Below, piece after piece: positions 22,987 through 34,125 of a stretch of 64,000 nucleotides of DNA. Position 1 is the stretch's first letter, and every line of letters starts with the position of its first letter. Source of the DNA: Dendrophyllia cribrosa. Its lineage: Eukaryota; Cnidaria; Anthozoa; Scleractinia; Dendrophylliidae. The notes below the pieces were generated by a model. It saw only the letters and a program-made list of their open reading frames with translations. It was not told the DNA's origin and made no database searches. The stretch is from contig JAJLRJ010000006.1 in NCBI GenBank assembly GCA_024195265.1, forward strand, positions 31,645,934 through 31,709,933, given 5' to 3'. Both the position numbers and the translations under genes were made by a program.

Positions 22987-25900
22987 TTTTGCCGTCGACA
23001 TATTCACAAGTTCCCCGCTTAGGGGAGGGGGGGGGAGGGGTTGGGGAGAGTCGAAATTTGGACGTTAGCGCGGGGCATTTGGAGCAAGTACGAAATTGTT
23101 AGTTTTTATTCCTAGAAGTGCCACACATGTCAACGTTCGGTTCGCTTTAATCACAAAGAAACATGCCATGGCCACCAATAATGTTTGTTGTTTCACACAT
23201 CAGTAGTCTCGCAAACTGTATTCACCCGACTATTAAAAAACGTCGCTCCAGGCGACGTCGGGACGGTGAAAATTCTAAGTGGACGTTAAGAGGGGGGGGG
23301 TCTGACCTTAACGTCCAGTGGACGTTAAACGGGGAACTTGTGAATATGTCCACGGCCCCTTAAGAGGGCCTGAAGTCAAACACGAATAGAAATCATTGCA
23401 GCCCGATAATAGAATACTGAATCTTGTGGAAATGGGCGCTTGCCTGAAAGGTAAGTTTGTACAAACCACTTTCTGCGACCTACTTCTTATTTAAACTATA
23501 TTCATAGTGTTTAACTTCACGCTTTAAAAGTTAAATGCATGACTGCTGACGCGTGAAATTTGCAGCCAAGCGCTGTTATCGAAAATAAATGAACGTAATT
23601 TATGCATTAGGTTTAGCACATGTTAAGTTCGACTTTTATAACGTCATCGTCGGAACTATTGCCAGTATTGATACAAATACAAATCCGTTGAATTTATTTC
23701 ATTCAAACTTAGTTTAATCGCCAGCAATCGCTGTGATCGCGCGATCGGTTGCGGAATCGTTGGTGAGCAAATGTGGTTTGTTGACAGATTCTTAGAATTC
23801 TACATCCGAAAGTTGATTGTTGATTATGTTCAATCTATTGCGTTAAATGCAGCTTAGCAGCATAAAACAGCGTTGTTGCAGTATTTTTTTTTAAGTTATA
23901 AGAATAGAAGTATTTCTGAATTTTCACGCTAACTCAGTCACAAACATTTCGTAACATTACAATTACTCGTTGCTATCCAGGTCATCCAGCTATTCAAATG
24001 TCGAACTTAAACTTTGCTGAAATAAGTCCCGGCGTTACAATTCAGTTGGCCAATTTATAACACCAAAGCATTGTTTTTCAACTCTGGATTTTATGTTGAG
24101 AAAAAAAAGAACTAACCGTCGCATTTTCATGTACATCTCGAGCGTTTAGATAACGTCAGTTTAGTCATACAGACGCAGTTAATAGCGGCAAAGGGAGTTG
24201 TCCATTGGATTGGTCACATTCTGAATAATAATATTTATCAATAATATTTTGTCTTTCTTTGGCCCTAAATTTTTGATTTTATGGGGATTTGTTTTTTGAT
24301 TGTTCTGTTTAATGCTATTCCTGAATAAGCCGACCAAACTTAAAGGCAAGTTTGTACAAACCACTTTCTGCGACCTACTTCTTATTTAAACTATATTCAT
24401 AGTGTTTAACTTCACGCCTTAAAAGTTAAATGCATGACTGCTGACGCGTGAAATTTGCAGCCAAGCGCTGTTATCGAAAATAAATGAACGTAATTTATGC
24501 ATTAGGCCGTCAGCACATGTTAAGTTCGACTTTTATAACGTCATCGTCGGAACTATTGCCAGTATCGATACAAATACAAATCCGTTGAATTTATTTCATT
24601 CAAACGTCGAACTTATTCCCGGCGTTACCAATCGATGATCGATTAAAATCGATATCAATCGATGGCAATCGATATAAATTAATCGATTGATATTGATAAT
24701 CGATGACCAATCGATGAAGAAGATTTTTGTGACCTTATCGATTGGCCTCAATTGTTATCGATTGTTATCGATTGCTGTCGATTGTCATCGATTGTTATCG
24801 ATTATCACAATGCAGTTTTCTTACATGAAAATTCGACACATTTATTTTGAAAACATGACTTTTAGCCAAACGAGAATGAGAGTCACCGAGAGTTGAAGGA
24901 TGAGAGTTCAGTTACACGAGAGTTTTATTCAATCTCAGCAAGCGTGGGCAAAATTCGATGAGAGCGCACAGGAATCGCCGAGAGTGCATGAGAGTTTCAG
25001 GCCAAACGAGAGCGAAACCACTGTAGCTGCTGTCACGCCCGGGTGTCGCGGTACTAGAGGATGAACAGCAAATTAACAAACAACATACATGTCATTTGGT
25101 CAGATAGAAATTACAATGCATAAGACCTAGTTTATACGTCGAATTTCAGACGAAAATAATTCAGACGAATTTAATGCAAGGAATTAAATTCGTCTAAAGA
25201 GCGATGTTTAAAACCGTCTCCCTTAATTACATTCGTCCAGACGTTGTATCCGTCTGGAACAGACGGATACAACGTCTGAAAAGCGTGTGAATAACGCATC
25301 GAACCTAATGCATAAATTTCAAATACATTAATGTAATGTAGTATCTGTTGTGTGACGTAATTCAAGTGGCGGGAAACTGAGGAATACGTGACTTGATGAC
25401 ATATCCTTTCAATTCGCCTGCGCAGTAAGGCAAATACCAAATTCCACCATCCCCGATTTCTGTGAAAGCGACGACAACTGCGAATATTTGAATTCTGGAC
25501 AGTTTCACAAGAATGCATTGAGAAACAGAGTATAATCGAGACTTGCAACAATAATCGTTGCCTGATCACAGCTAATGATATCATTTGATGAAGAAGTCGA
25601 AGCCTTTTCAATCTTTTCCTAATATATAAATCATGGAAACAACAATCCATTTCCTGAAGCGCGCCATGTTTTTCCCCACTGTTCGATAGTAGTCACGGCT
25701 CACTAGTTTTTAAACTCGTCTGAATTTAATTCGTCGTCTAAATCGGAGCTATATAATAATATCGACGTCTCACAGACGAAGTTAATGCAAATTAAATTCG
25801 TCTGAATTAAATTCGACGTATAAACTAGGCCTAAGAGATTTACTCGCCATAGAGGTTTTCTCAGTTTCTTCTTGCTTCTCAACTCAAGTGAAAGGGAGTC

Positions 25901-27419
25901 ACAAAGCGGCGAAAAGTGAGAGACGCACGAAGCGGCGAAAACTCGCTGTTTTGCGACTCGTTTGTCTCCGCTTCGCGGCTCAATTTCACTTGGAACATCT
26001 GTCATGAAAGTACTTGCCAATCGATATCAATCGATGAACTTTTTTTTGTGACTATCGATTGGTCATCGATTGGCCGATACCAATCGATATCAATTAACTA
26101 ATTTCATCGATTGATATCGATTTATCGATTGAATTTCCGATCATCGATTTCATCGATTGGTAACGCCGGGACTTATTTCAGCAAAGTTTAAGTTCGACAT
26201 TTGAATAGCTGGATAGCAACGAGTAATTGTAATGTTACGAAATGTTTGTGACTGAGTTAGCGTGAAAATTCAGAAATACTTCTATTCTTATAACTTTAAA
26301 AAAAATACTGCAACAACGCTGTTTTATGCTGCTAAGCTGCATTTAACGCAATAGATTGAACATAATCAACAATCAACTTTCGGATGTAGAATTCTAAGAA
26401 TCTGTCAACAAACCACATTTGCTCACCAACGATTCCGCAACCGATCGCGCGATCACAGCGATTGCTGGCGATTAAACTAAGTTTGAATAAAATAAATTCA
26501 ACGGATTTGTATTTGTATCAATACTGGCAATAGTTCCGACGATGACGTTATAAAAGTCGAACTTAACATGTGCTGAACCTAATGCATAAATTACGTTCAT
26601 TTATTTTCGATAACAGCGCTTGGCTGCAAATTTCACGCGTCAGCAGTCATGCATTTAACTTTTAAGGCGTGAAGTTGAACACTATGAATATAGTTTAAAT
26701 AAGAAGTAGGTCGCAGAAAGTGGTTTGTACAAACTTGCCTTTAAGTTTGGTCGGCTTATTCAGGAATAGAATTAAACAGAACAATCAAAAAACAAATCCC
26801 CATAAAATCAAACATTTAGGGCCAAAGAAAGACAAAATATTATTGATAAATATTATTATTCAGAATGTGACCAATCCAATGGACAACTCCCTTTGCCGCT
26901 ATTAACTGCGTCTGTATGACTAAACTGACGTTATCTAAACGCTCGAGATGTACATGTATATGCGACGGTTAGTTCTTTTTTTCTCAACATAAAATCCAGA
27001 GTTGAAAAACAATGCTTTGGTGTTATAAATTGGCCAACTGAATTGAGGCAACCGTTGTCTGTTTATACTACGAAGGACTCAAGTGTGAGTATTGGATGCC
27101 TATCGAAGTGAGGTATTAACAAGATGTCCGTCCAGAGTGTTGAAATGAGGTACCCATCGATGTGTTCGCGAAGAGATAGTGTTGAGTTTCAAATTGACAA
27201 AGTTTAAACTAAAGTGACAAAATCTATAACTCATGAATATAATGTGCACCTTCTCAAATGTTCCTCGAGGCATTCTTTACAAAACCTGTGTCCGCATCTC
27301 GTAAGAACGGGCTCCTTCAGCGGCAAATCACAAATTAAACACTGACAATCATCTTCAACCTCATTCACAAACTCCTCATCATGACCTGAAGGTAACCTAT
27401 TGCGTGGCGCTTCCGCCAT
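20754..27419 (-). CDS. TRAF-like RING/zinc-finger gene lacking MATH exon
   Basis: Four spliced exons were read on the minus strand: 27,419-27,250, 22,203-22,140, 21,479-21,378 and 20,918-20,754, all with GT/AG borders and matching phases. Exon 1 starts AAAATGGCGG and holds the first half of a RING finger (CLICDLPLKEPV, RCGHRFCKECLEEHL); exon 2 completes it (FTCPADREDL). Exons 3 and 4 carry TRAF-type zinc fingers (IKCPSEDCDWTGEL, CTNKNCHVTLKRKDLEQH, IIECEYC). Lengths and phases mirror the gene at 40,132-45,907 (exons 3 and 4: 34 versus 37 codons, 55 versus 55). No coiled coil or MATH domain follows in the window; read-through past exon 4 stops after three codons. TRAF proteins are cytoplasmic adaptors and ubiquitin ligases for TNF-receptor and Toll/IL-1 signalling. 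This copy may be a truncated paralogue, a short isoform or a pseudogene. Confidence 0.75.
21223..21297 (+). repeat. tRNA-derived SINE-like sequence
   Basis: A box-A-like stretch (CAGCTCAGTGGTTAGAGCG) and a box-B-like stretch (GGGTTCGACTC) are spaced as in a tRNA, with an anticodon-stem-like segment between. The acceptor stem does not pair, so a functional tRNA is unlikely. It lies in intron 3 of the truncated TRAF-like gene (between the exons ending at 21,378 and starting at 20,918). Confidence 0.55.
22020..22095. repeat. Degenerate ATTC/GTTC microsatellite
   Basis: Tandem ATTC-related tetramers (CATTCACTCATTCATTCATT, then CGTTCGTTTGTTC) with frequent substitutions. Confidence 0.8.
22229..22262. 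repeat. AAAT microsatellite
   Basis: About eight tandem AAAT units just upstream (in the sense of the minus-strand gene) of TRAF-like exon 2. On the minus strand it supplies a T-rich stretch before the splice acceptor. Confidence 0.85.
22913..23359. mobile_element. Harbinger-type MITE, TTA target duplication
   Basis: Inverted ends GGGCCGTCGACATAT and, on the opposite side, ATGTCCACGGCCCC, flanked by TTA at 22,910-22,912 and 23,360-23,362. A TA microsatellite (about 22,924-22,969) followed by a T run has expanded inside the left end, so that the GTCGACATATTCACAAG end motif appears again at 22,984. The internal segment has inverted GGACGTTAAG/CTTAACGTCC blocks around a G run. Confidence 0.65.
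23453..24043 (+). repeat. Arm unit Y of a complex inverted repeat, forward copy
   Basis: Runs from GTTTGTACAAACCACTTTC to CCCGGCGTTAC. The first 260 bases recur directly at 24,352-24,610 and the whole unit recurs inverted at 26,165-26,740. Confidence 0.85.
24045..24625 (+). repeat. Arm units X plus truncated Y, forward copy
   Basis: X (24,045-24,352) begins ATTCAGTTGGCC and ends AAACTTAAAGGC; it is followed by a Y unit with an internal deletion that jumps from TTCAAACG to CCCGGCGTTACC. The inverted partner is 26,165-27,045. The short open frames 24,179-24,364 and 26,720-26,905 are the mirror images of one another and not genes. Confidence 0.8.
25124..25831. mobile_element. PIF/Harbinger-like element, TAA target duplication
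   Basis: Inverted ends G(A/G)CCTAGTTTATACGTCGAATT are flanked by TAA at 25,121-25,123 and 25,832-25,834. An internal perfect hairpin, CAGACGTTGTATCCGTCTG and its complement around a 3-base spacer, lies near 25,236-25,278. It carries the ORF described at 25,171-25,650. Confidence 0.75.
25171..25650 (-). pseudogene. Possible Harbinger transposase N-terminal fragment
   Basis: The 159-residue frame contains RRFHRNRGWWNLVF, similar to the tryptophan pair that precedes the DNA-binding part of many Harbinger transposases. No DDE catalytic residues are present. The location inside TAA-flanked inverted repeats supports the reading, but homology is weak. Confidence 0.35.
26165..27045 (-). repeat. Arm units Y plus X, inverted copy
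   Basis: Reverse complement of the forward arm: 26,165-26,740 matches 23,453-24,043 and 26,740-27,045 matches 24,045-24,352. It includes the full-length Y that the forward copy next to the ATCGATTG module has lost. Confidence 0.85.
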
Positions 27420-27424
27420 TTTGT

Positions 27425-27995
27425 AAAACCAGTCTATACAGTTCGCCGCTGTTATTTCGAAAGCGAAACCTTTGGGGTCAAATTTGCGCAAGTGACCTCG
27501 TATATAATCGCCGACTGAATTTCCATTTACGTCAGCCGTGATTGTGTGACCTATCTCACGCAACGTCGTTGGAACGTTTTACTCTCATGAGCTCTAAAAA
27601 GTCTTGCATCGTAGCAAACAAACGGGAAGAAAGACCCGTGTTGAAGCAATTTTGTCACTAGTACAAACAAATAACTTGCTATTGTGTCAGTTTTGTGTTT
27701 TAACACCAAATTCTTACTTTTCCATAAACAAAAATAAAATTTAGGCCTGAAGTTTGACTTGTCAGTTTGTAAAAGTTGTCGAAATGATTCAGGATGCGCG
27801 GGGAACAGGCGTCATCAGTACCCGACATCCAATTTTGTACCACGTGATGTGTTACAGTAACATCGCGAGGAGATTAATTCGGCGGGTTATTATATAAGTT
27901 AGTCATTTTGTTTGCTTAAGATAAGCCAGGGTAGTGGCATTTTTAGCGTACATTGCAACAGTCAATTCCGCGTTTAATACTAAATGCAAGGCTGA
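27425..27995. other. 5' flank of the truncated TRAF-like gene
   Basis: The sequence upstream of the ATG at 27,419 on the minus strand. The open frame extends upstream to 27,563 but its residues do not resemble a TRAF N-terminus, and the Kozak-like AAAATGG favours 27,419. No clear promoter element was identified. Confidence 0.4.
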
Positions 27996-28004
27996 TCGGA
28001 CAGC

Positions 28005-28684
28005 TATAAAGGATATTTTATTGCCCAACATTTTGGTTAGGCAAAACTAACCCTCATCAGGGACTGCAAAGAGCTAAGAAAAATGGAATAAAACAGTTAC
28101 AAGATATCAAATGATTCAAATAAAAAGTCGGATTAAATACGATTGGTTAACAAAAATAGACAGCAGGTTACTATAAAAATAGAAATATATTAAGCTTCAT
28201 CGCGCCTGTTCATCCCATAGGGTTCAAGAGACTTGCCCTTGGAAATTAAAAATGCTTCTCTGTCGACCTTACGAATGGCGTCTCTGTTTGAGTTAATCAG
28301 TTGAAGGGAAATGAGTTCTATCTCGTTGATTGAATGGCCAGGAAGAGTAAAATGATCTGAAACGGCGGTAGGCTGATCAATGTGATGTTGTTTAATGGCT
28401 TTTTCGATTGCGCGTCTGTGTTCACCAAATCTGTCGATGAGAGACTGAGATGTCGTTTTGTCTCTCCTATGTATTGTACTTTGCATCTGCAGCACTGCAT
28501 CATATAATGATGAGATTCGTAGATAAGCAAGAGATGTGGTGAGTCGTATTCGTTGTTGTTCGTTTCCGGTAGAGAAAAAGGTCAGTGTAAAACGTGGTTC
28601 CCTCTGAGATAAAGGACACGTTTTGTACCTATTTCTGTTACAGCGGAAAGCTCCCGGTGCTTGTCGAGTTTCTTGCCTCGACAT
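28005..28684 (-). pseudogene. Penelope-like retroelement fragment, GIY-YIG domain and 3' UTR
   Basis: Read on the minus strand, CRCKVQYIGETKRHL (frame around 28,450-28,530) shifts into RFGEHRRAIEKAIKQHHID, VSDHFTLPGHSINEIELISL and REAFLISKGKSLEPYGMNRR, ending at 28,190. This is the GIY-YIG endonuclease end of a Penelope-like element, with a frameshift near 28,440 and no reverse transcriptase left. The 3' UTR (28,005-28,190) contains CCTGATGAGGGTTAG followed by a pairing CTAACC and AAAA, a decayed version of the hammerhead-type core known from Penelope-like elements. Confidence 0.75.
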
Positions 28685-28760
28685 GAGCTTGTCGTTTCCC
28701 GTTCTCTAACTACCTTCCGCACTGTTTAGTAGGAAATTCGAGGGAATAGTTGAGAGCAAA

Positions 28761-28763
<3 letters not shown>

Positions 28764-28795
<32 letters not shown>

Positions 28796-28817
28796 TATCA
28801 ATCAATCAATCAATCAG
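28764..28817. repeat. CAAT microsatellite
   Basis: About twelve tandem CAAT units, interrupted once by a deletion at TTATCAATC. Confidence 0.9.
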
Positions 28818-29242
28818 TCGTTAATTTGACATGGTCAAGTGCATTTATGTGTATAATACAACAACTGTAAGCTAGTTTGTTTTCAGGTACGCCACGAACT
28901 AACAACGATACATAGAAAGTTAAAACAATGAAAAAGTGATGAGAATTCTTTGATGATGAATATAATAAAAGTCAAGCCCTTCTCTACTTTTTTCTCCCAA
29001 AATCGAATGTTCGCTTAATGTGGTATGATTGCCAAGAATAATTTTGCAGAACTGATATATAAAAAACATTATCTCAAATAATTATGTAAGAAAGAAAAAA
29101 AGACGATAAGCGCTGTTTGCAATACAAGATAGTCATGTTTATTAAAACAGCCTTGCAGCCCAAATAGCTGATTTACACTATTTTTTTTTTATACAAATTG
29201 GCAACTAATTACAATTAATCATAAATTAAAAATCCCATTGCA

Positions 29243-29590
29243 TTCACTTGTGCTCTCTGGTTGATCTTTTTTCTGGCACTTCAGCGGCAATATTCCCTCC
29301 CTTGATAGCATGCAGTTGCTCTATATTGCAAGTATTGCATTCACTTGTGCTCTCTGGTTGATCTATTTCCCTGGCACTTCAGTGGCAATATTCCCATTCC
29401 TTGCTGGTAGTTGCTGATTACATGTGTTTCATTTACTTGTGCTCTCTGGCTGATCAGATTCCGGCACTTCAGCGGCAATATTCCCTCCCTTGATAGCATG
29501 CAGTTGCTCTATGTTGCAAGTATTGCATTCACTTGTGCTCTCTGGCTGATCCGCTTCTGGCACTTTAGTCGCAATATTACCTGCTCTGCT
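29243..29590 (-). repeat. Coding-like tandem repeat
   Basis: Four related units share CATTCACTTGTGCTCTCTGG and GGCACTTCAGCGGCAATATT. Read on the minus strand, two adjoining units stay in one frame as NIA(A/T)(E/K)VPE(A/S)DQPESTSECN with TCNIEQLHAIKGG between, up to a TGA after STSK. Other units are frameshifted or have stops. It could be the 3' part of a gene with a repeated acidic domain, or a minisatellite that is open by chance. Confidence 0.55.
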
Positions 29591-29861
29591 GTGTGTGGAG
29601 GTGTTTCTTTATTATCTTTTATCTTAAGTTCAGGAAGTGAGCAATGATAAGCTTTCATCGAGGGCTGCCTGCTTTTTAGCTGACATAATACAGTTATGAT
29701 AATTACATGTACTTTTTAAGGGTTTCTGTAAATAGCCTAGCCTACGCCTAATCCCTTGAGTGGATGATCAGGCGCTGTCCTTTGTCAAGACTCTCCTCCT
29801 TAAACAAACTGGCAAAGTGGAACCTGCGACCGAGGTCCCAGTCTGTATAACCATACGTCTA

Positions 29862-30684
29862 CAGAGGCGGATCCAGGATTTTTTTTGGGGTTGTGGCTTC
29901 GGGTATATGCCTAAGTCTATAATTGTTTTTTTTTTAACTGTTGCAATTAAAAAGAAAACTGTTAAAACAGATGCAGAGATTTTATTAAGGTCCATTGAGA
30001 TTTTGAACGGGAGGGCAATGAATTTGAGCAGGTGGGCACATGATTGGAAGGGCTGAAGGCCCATCCCCTCTAGGGGGGTCCGGGGGCATGCACCCCGTGG
30101 AAATTTTTAAATTTTAGTCTCCCGGAGATGCATTTTCCTGCATTTTGAAGAAATTACTGTTGCTTGAAACATTGTATTTTGTTTGTTCAATCAACTGAAT
30201 ACAGATATCTGTAGTCATGGACATCAAGTTATCAAGTTGAGTACAAAAATATTGTTTAATCGACCGTTCTGACCCTTTTCCGGTCGCCATAACACACATG
30301 GAACTTGTTTGCAACTCAGTGACATCATGCAGAACATAATGCAGAGCACTAAGCTGGCAATGCATTGTGAGGCGATTTCAGTTGTTTGTCACGTTTCTTC
30401 TGTACAGGGAGCAACGGGAGGTAAATAAGCAATAACCTCGTTGTTTTTTAAGTTGAAATATGCTTTATTTTTTAGAACACACATTAAAAAGGCCAAGTTA
30501 GTAAATTATTTAACTTGTTGGTGGCAAAAATAAGGTTTAGGTGTTCAAAGCAGCCGGGCAAAATTGTGTTCACAGCCGGTCAATGTGCCCGTTGCCCGAC
30601 TGCCCGGCCCTTAATGAAACCCCTGCCGATGGTCTAAAGTGGGGTGGCTAGCCACCCAATCCACCCCCCCTGGATCCGCCCCTG
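29862..30684. mobile_element. hAT-like inverted-repeat element
   Basis: The ends read CAGAGGCGGATCCAGG and, inverted, CAGGGGCGGATCCAGG. The interior has GGGGGTCCGGGGGCATGCAC and a GCCGGGCA-rich segment typical of short non-autonomous elements, and no transposase. The 8-bp flanks do not match, so a hAT assignment rests only on the CAG(G/A)GGCGGATCC end. Confidence 0.5.
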
Positions 30685-30756
30685 AGCTGTCATATTTAAT
30701 GGTTGAAACCGGTTTGGTGAGATATCCGATCCACAAGTCGCATGGAAATGAGGTTG

Positions 30757-30877
30757 TGTACTCGAGTGCCCAGACGTTTTTATTTTCTCTCGGCGCGTTG
30801 CGCCTCGTTGTCGCGGCTTCGCCGCTCAAACTCGCCGTTTTCACTAAAAAATAAAAACCTCTGGCACCCAGGGTAGT
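30757..30877. mobile_element. Small palindromic MITE
   Basis: Inverted ends GAGTGCCCAGACGTTTTTATT and AATAAAAACCTCTGGCACCC surround a GCGGCTTCGCCGC hairpin. Confidence 0.5.
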
Positions 30878-31124
30878 AGACAAATTGCCCAAGGGGAAGA
30901 AACACGTGCATACGATTTGGCGGAAAACACTGATTAATACCGGATCATGAATGTAAACATGGATGACACGAATCGTGAAATGTTTTCGGCAATATTGCCG
31001 CTTGTCTTACAACTTCCACCTCAAATAGGTTTAGTAATTCAGCACTTTATTTTAAGAAGAGAACGTCGACGCCGACAACAAATGCGCTTTTTCCAGAGCA
31101 TGCAGTTTTTCTTTTAATATATTA

Positions 31125-32797
31125 GGGACTTTAAGCACCGGGAACCGGAACGGCAACGGCAACGGCGACGTCGAAACCGAGAAAAGACTGGGCAGAGAAC
31201 GCGGTCTTGGCGCGAAGTTACAAATATTTAAGCAAACCAGCTGCAGAACCGCAACGTTTGCCAAATGTGCAGCTCGGTAGAGGCGGCTCTTTTCCGAAAT
31301 GTGCTCGCTAAATGAGGTTAGGGAAATGCTTCTCATAAGCCGTGTCAAGAAGATAATCAACGACGGGCAGTATATGCTCTTGTACGGATTTGAACACGTC
31401 CAATAAACTTGACCTGCCGTACGATTCTTACGACTGTTTTGACTTCGATGTTCTTGAGGACGATTCGTACGGGAGTCCAAAACTTTCGTCAATTTTCGAT
31501 GTTATTCTTCACTTTTGTTGATCCACAATATTAAATGCTCGTTTAGTTTTACGAAGCGCTTCTGGTAAGCGACGTTGATTTGGCTCAGACTAATTTGCGA
31601 GCGAGCGACTCATTTCGTGACACTTAAGAAATTTATCGCGTCAAAGAATACTCCCGTACGGCCAACTTCGATTTGCTATTCGTACGGGAGTCCGAAAACT
31701 TTCGACAATTTTCGATGTTATTCTTCACTTTTGTTGATCCACAATGAAGGTCAGCTGTTGCCGTACGTGAGTGATTCTTTTCGATTCTTTTTATTATTAT
31801 ATGTTTCATTATCAATAATTTGAGTGTCTGGGACATCTAACAAGTTAAGTGTCCAAAAAATTAATTCAAATTGTTATAATATATCTGGACATACATACCA
31901 GTTCTTCTCTGTTAACTAAACAACTTGTGAGCAAGGAAAGGTAGTCTCAATGGAAGAAGCGTTGGAAACAAAAAACCCAATTACAAGATTCCCGTATGAA
32001 TAACAATAACAAGTTTATAGCGTCGGGAGTACATGGCGATGTCACATAAACGAGATTCCTTCGCGTAGCTGAATAAACATCGCTCACAAGAAGCGCTTCG
32101 TGAATATAAACAAACGTACAATATTATGGATCGGCAAAAGTGAAGAATAACATCGAAAATTTTCGAAAGTTTTCGGACTCCCGTACGAATAGCAAATCGA
32201 AGTTGGCCGTACGGGAGTATTCTTTGACGCGAAAAATTTCTTAAGTGTCACGAAATGAGTCGCTCGCTCGCAAATTAAGCTAAATTAGTCTGAGCCAAAA
32301 CGAACATTTAATATTGTGGACCAACAAAAGTGAAGAATAACCTCGAAAATTGTCGAAAGCTTTGGACTCCCGTACGAATAGCAAATCGAAGTCCGCGTAC
32401 GCGTGCCGTGAATAGCCACCGCGTTAATTTTAATAAATTTGAGCAAAGAAACGTAGTTCTAAGTTTACAAGTTGTAGTGAATTACCACCTCTTTCTCAAA
32501 GAGCGTACAGAAGCACCAAATTGACCTAAATGAAGCAATAAATATCGTTTCCTATTTCTGTATAGTCTTCTTAAACAACATTAAGTGTATTATATCAAAA
32601 AAGACTGGATAAAACCAAAGAAAAATGAGGAATACATACTCACGTTTTCACACGACGGCAAACCTTGCTATCTGACGTCGGTCCGGGAAGAGAACGTCTG
32701 GATATTTCCCGCCAAACATGCGCAATGCGTCATTTGGGTTTTCCCTGACAGTTTTCGCGTCGCCGTTGCCGTTCCGGTTCCCGGTGCTTAAAGTCCC
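31125..32797. mobile_element. TA-flanked element with nested inverted repeats
   Basis: The ends are GGGACTTTAAGCACCGGGAA and its complement, flanked by TA (31,123-31,124 and 32,798-32,799). Inside, the block CGTACGGGAGTCC...GTTATTCTTCACTTTTG occurs four times: twice forward (about 31,466-31,545 and 31,680-31,745) and twice inverted (32,135-32,200 and 32,318-32,390), giving two nested hairpins. No transposase is visible. Confidence 0.7.
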
Positions 32798-32799
32798 TA

Positions 32800-34125
32800 T
32801 TAAAGAAAACGCAACCGAAACCGAAACTCTTAACTGCACGTGTTTTCTAATGTTTGGTACATATCACTTTTTCGTGATTAGTTGAGCCGCTTTGGGTTCT
32901 TGTTAACCCATAGGACTTACCTCTGGAACTGTCATGGACATTTCTTGTTCTTTTTGACGATTTCATGGAAATTTCCCGAGGGCAATTTCACTCTGGGGAA
33001 ATCGGTCACACACAGAAAGTTGCCGCTTCCTCGTGGGCAAGAGCCTCTTGCCCAAGTGTAAAATGGCTTGTGTGGCCGCAGCTATTTTTAATGGAAGTTG
33101 AAATGGTTTGGGTTGTGGTTAGCTTTTAAATATTATTTCAGATAGAGCTGGAAAATCATTTACATTAGACCACCCCCATTTACATTTATAGAGAACCAGG
33201 CCTTGATTCACTTGAGCAGTTTACGATTGAAGTGGCACTGTCCTTATTGCCGGGATATTGATAGCTTTCGCATGTCAATAATGCTGAACAATATTAATTG
33301 CAATTGATTATTTATACATTGATAAAAGTATTCCGGGAAGTTAGCATAATAGTAAGAAGCATCAAGGTGTGCACGGTATTCTGGGGCTGTTTCATGAAGA
33401 TGATACTAACAGAGGTCCTATCAAAATCAAAAGAATACGACTGCGTGTGAATATGAAACAACCCACGGACCTTTTCCTACCCTACACAAGGTGGGTCCTC
33501 TTAGATTGTACATGTTTTTACTACTTCCCTTATGTTGCAGATCAACGTACCAATATCTTTTACCAAAGAAGGACCTCTAAAACCTTCGTGTGTAGCTGAG
33601 AGAGTCCTAGGTTATTCTCCAGAGCGTATAGCAAACATCCACTGTGATTTTTATCAGCCTCGCACGAAGGAATGTGTTTACTACCGAAAATAAAAATTAC
33701 GAGACAAGCTTACCTTTTCCTCCATTATTAATGTCAGACATCCTTACAAAACAATAATAACAAGTAAAAGAACCCCAACGTTTTCCCAAACCGACGTTTC
33801 AGCTCATCGAGCATTCGTAAACACAAAGACCGTAATGGCGGACTTAGTTTACTCCCATTTACTCCATGTATGCTATTACCGAAGTGTAACATATCAACAA
33901 TTTAATATAAATTTAATATAAAGTTTACGATGAGCGAGTGACTTTTCTCCAGTAACCGCAGTAAGTCGTATTCACGACTTAAAAAATGGTCGTAAAAATA
34001 CCCTTACACTCAATCAGCTTAATTGATTAGTTAAAATTCTATGAACATTGTACACTTCCGATTATTTGCAGCTACATGTATTCCTTTTTTTTTAAGTGTA
34101 GTAGCAACTTTGTAACAGGGGCTCT
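32800..34125. other. No gene recognised
   Basis: No supported gene. On the minus strand at about 33,790-33,830, GATGAGCTGAAACGTCGGTT resembles the 3' UTR signature of Penelope-like elements, but no coding remnant adjoins it. Confidence 0.4.

Larger units (their letters stand above)
24618..26176. mobile_element. ATCGATTG-rich inverted-repeat module
   Basis: Inverted ends share CCCGGCGTTACCAATCGATGA. Both subterminal regions are packed with ATCGAT/CGATTG words (for example 24,626-24,815 and 26,012-26,160), giving it a satellite-like character. The module separates the two arms of the X/Y inverted repeat, and a Harbinger element is nested inside at 25,124-25,831. At 24,036 the Y copy shows CCCGGCGTTAC without the module. 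Confidence 0.65.

Noticed and set aside
27420..27563. Upstream extension of TRAF-like exon 1
   Set aside because: The extra residues do not resemble TRAF proteins and the ATG at 27,419 has the better context.
29862..30684. Definite hAT assignment
   Set aside because: The 8-bp flanks differ, so only a hAT-like label was kept.
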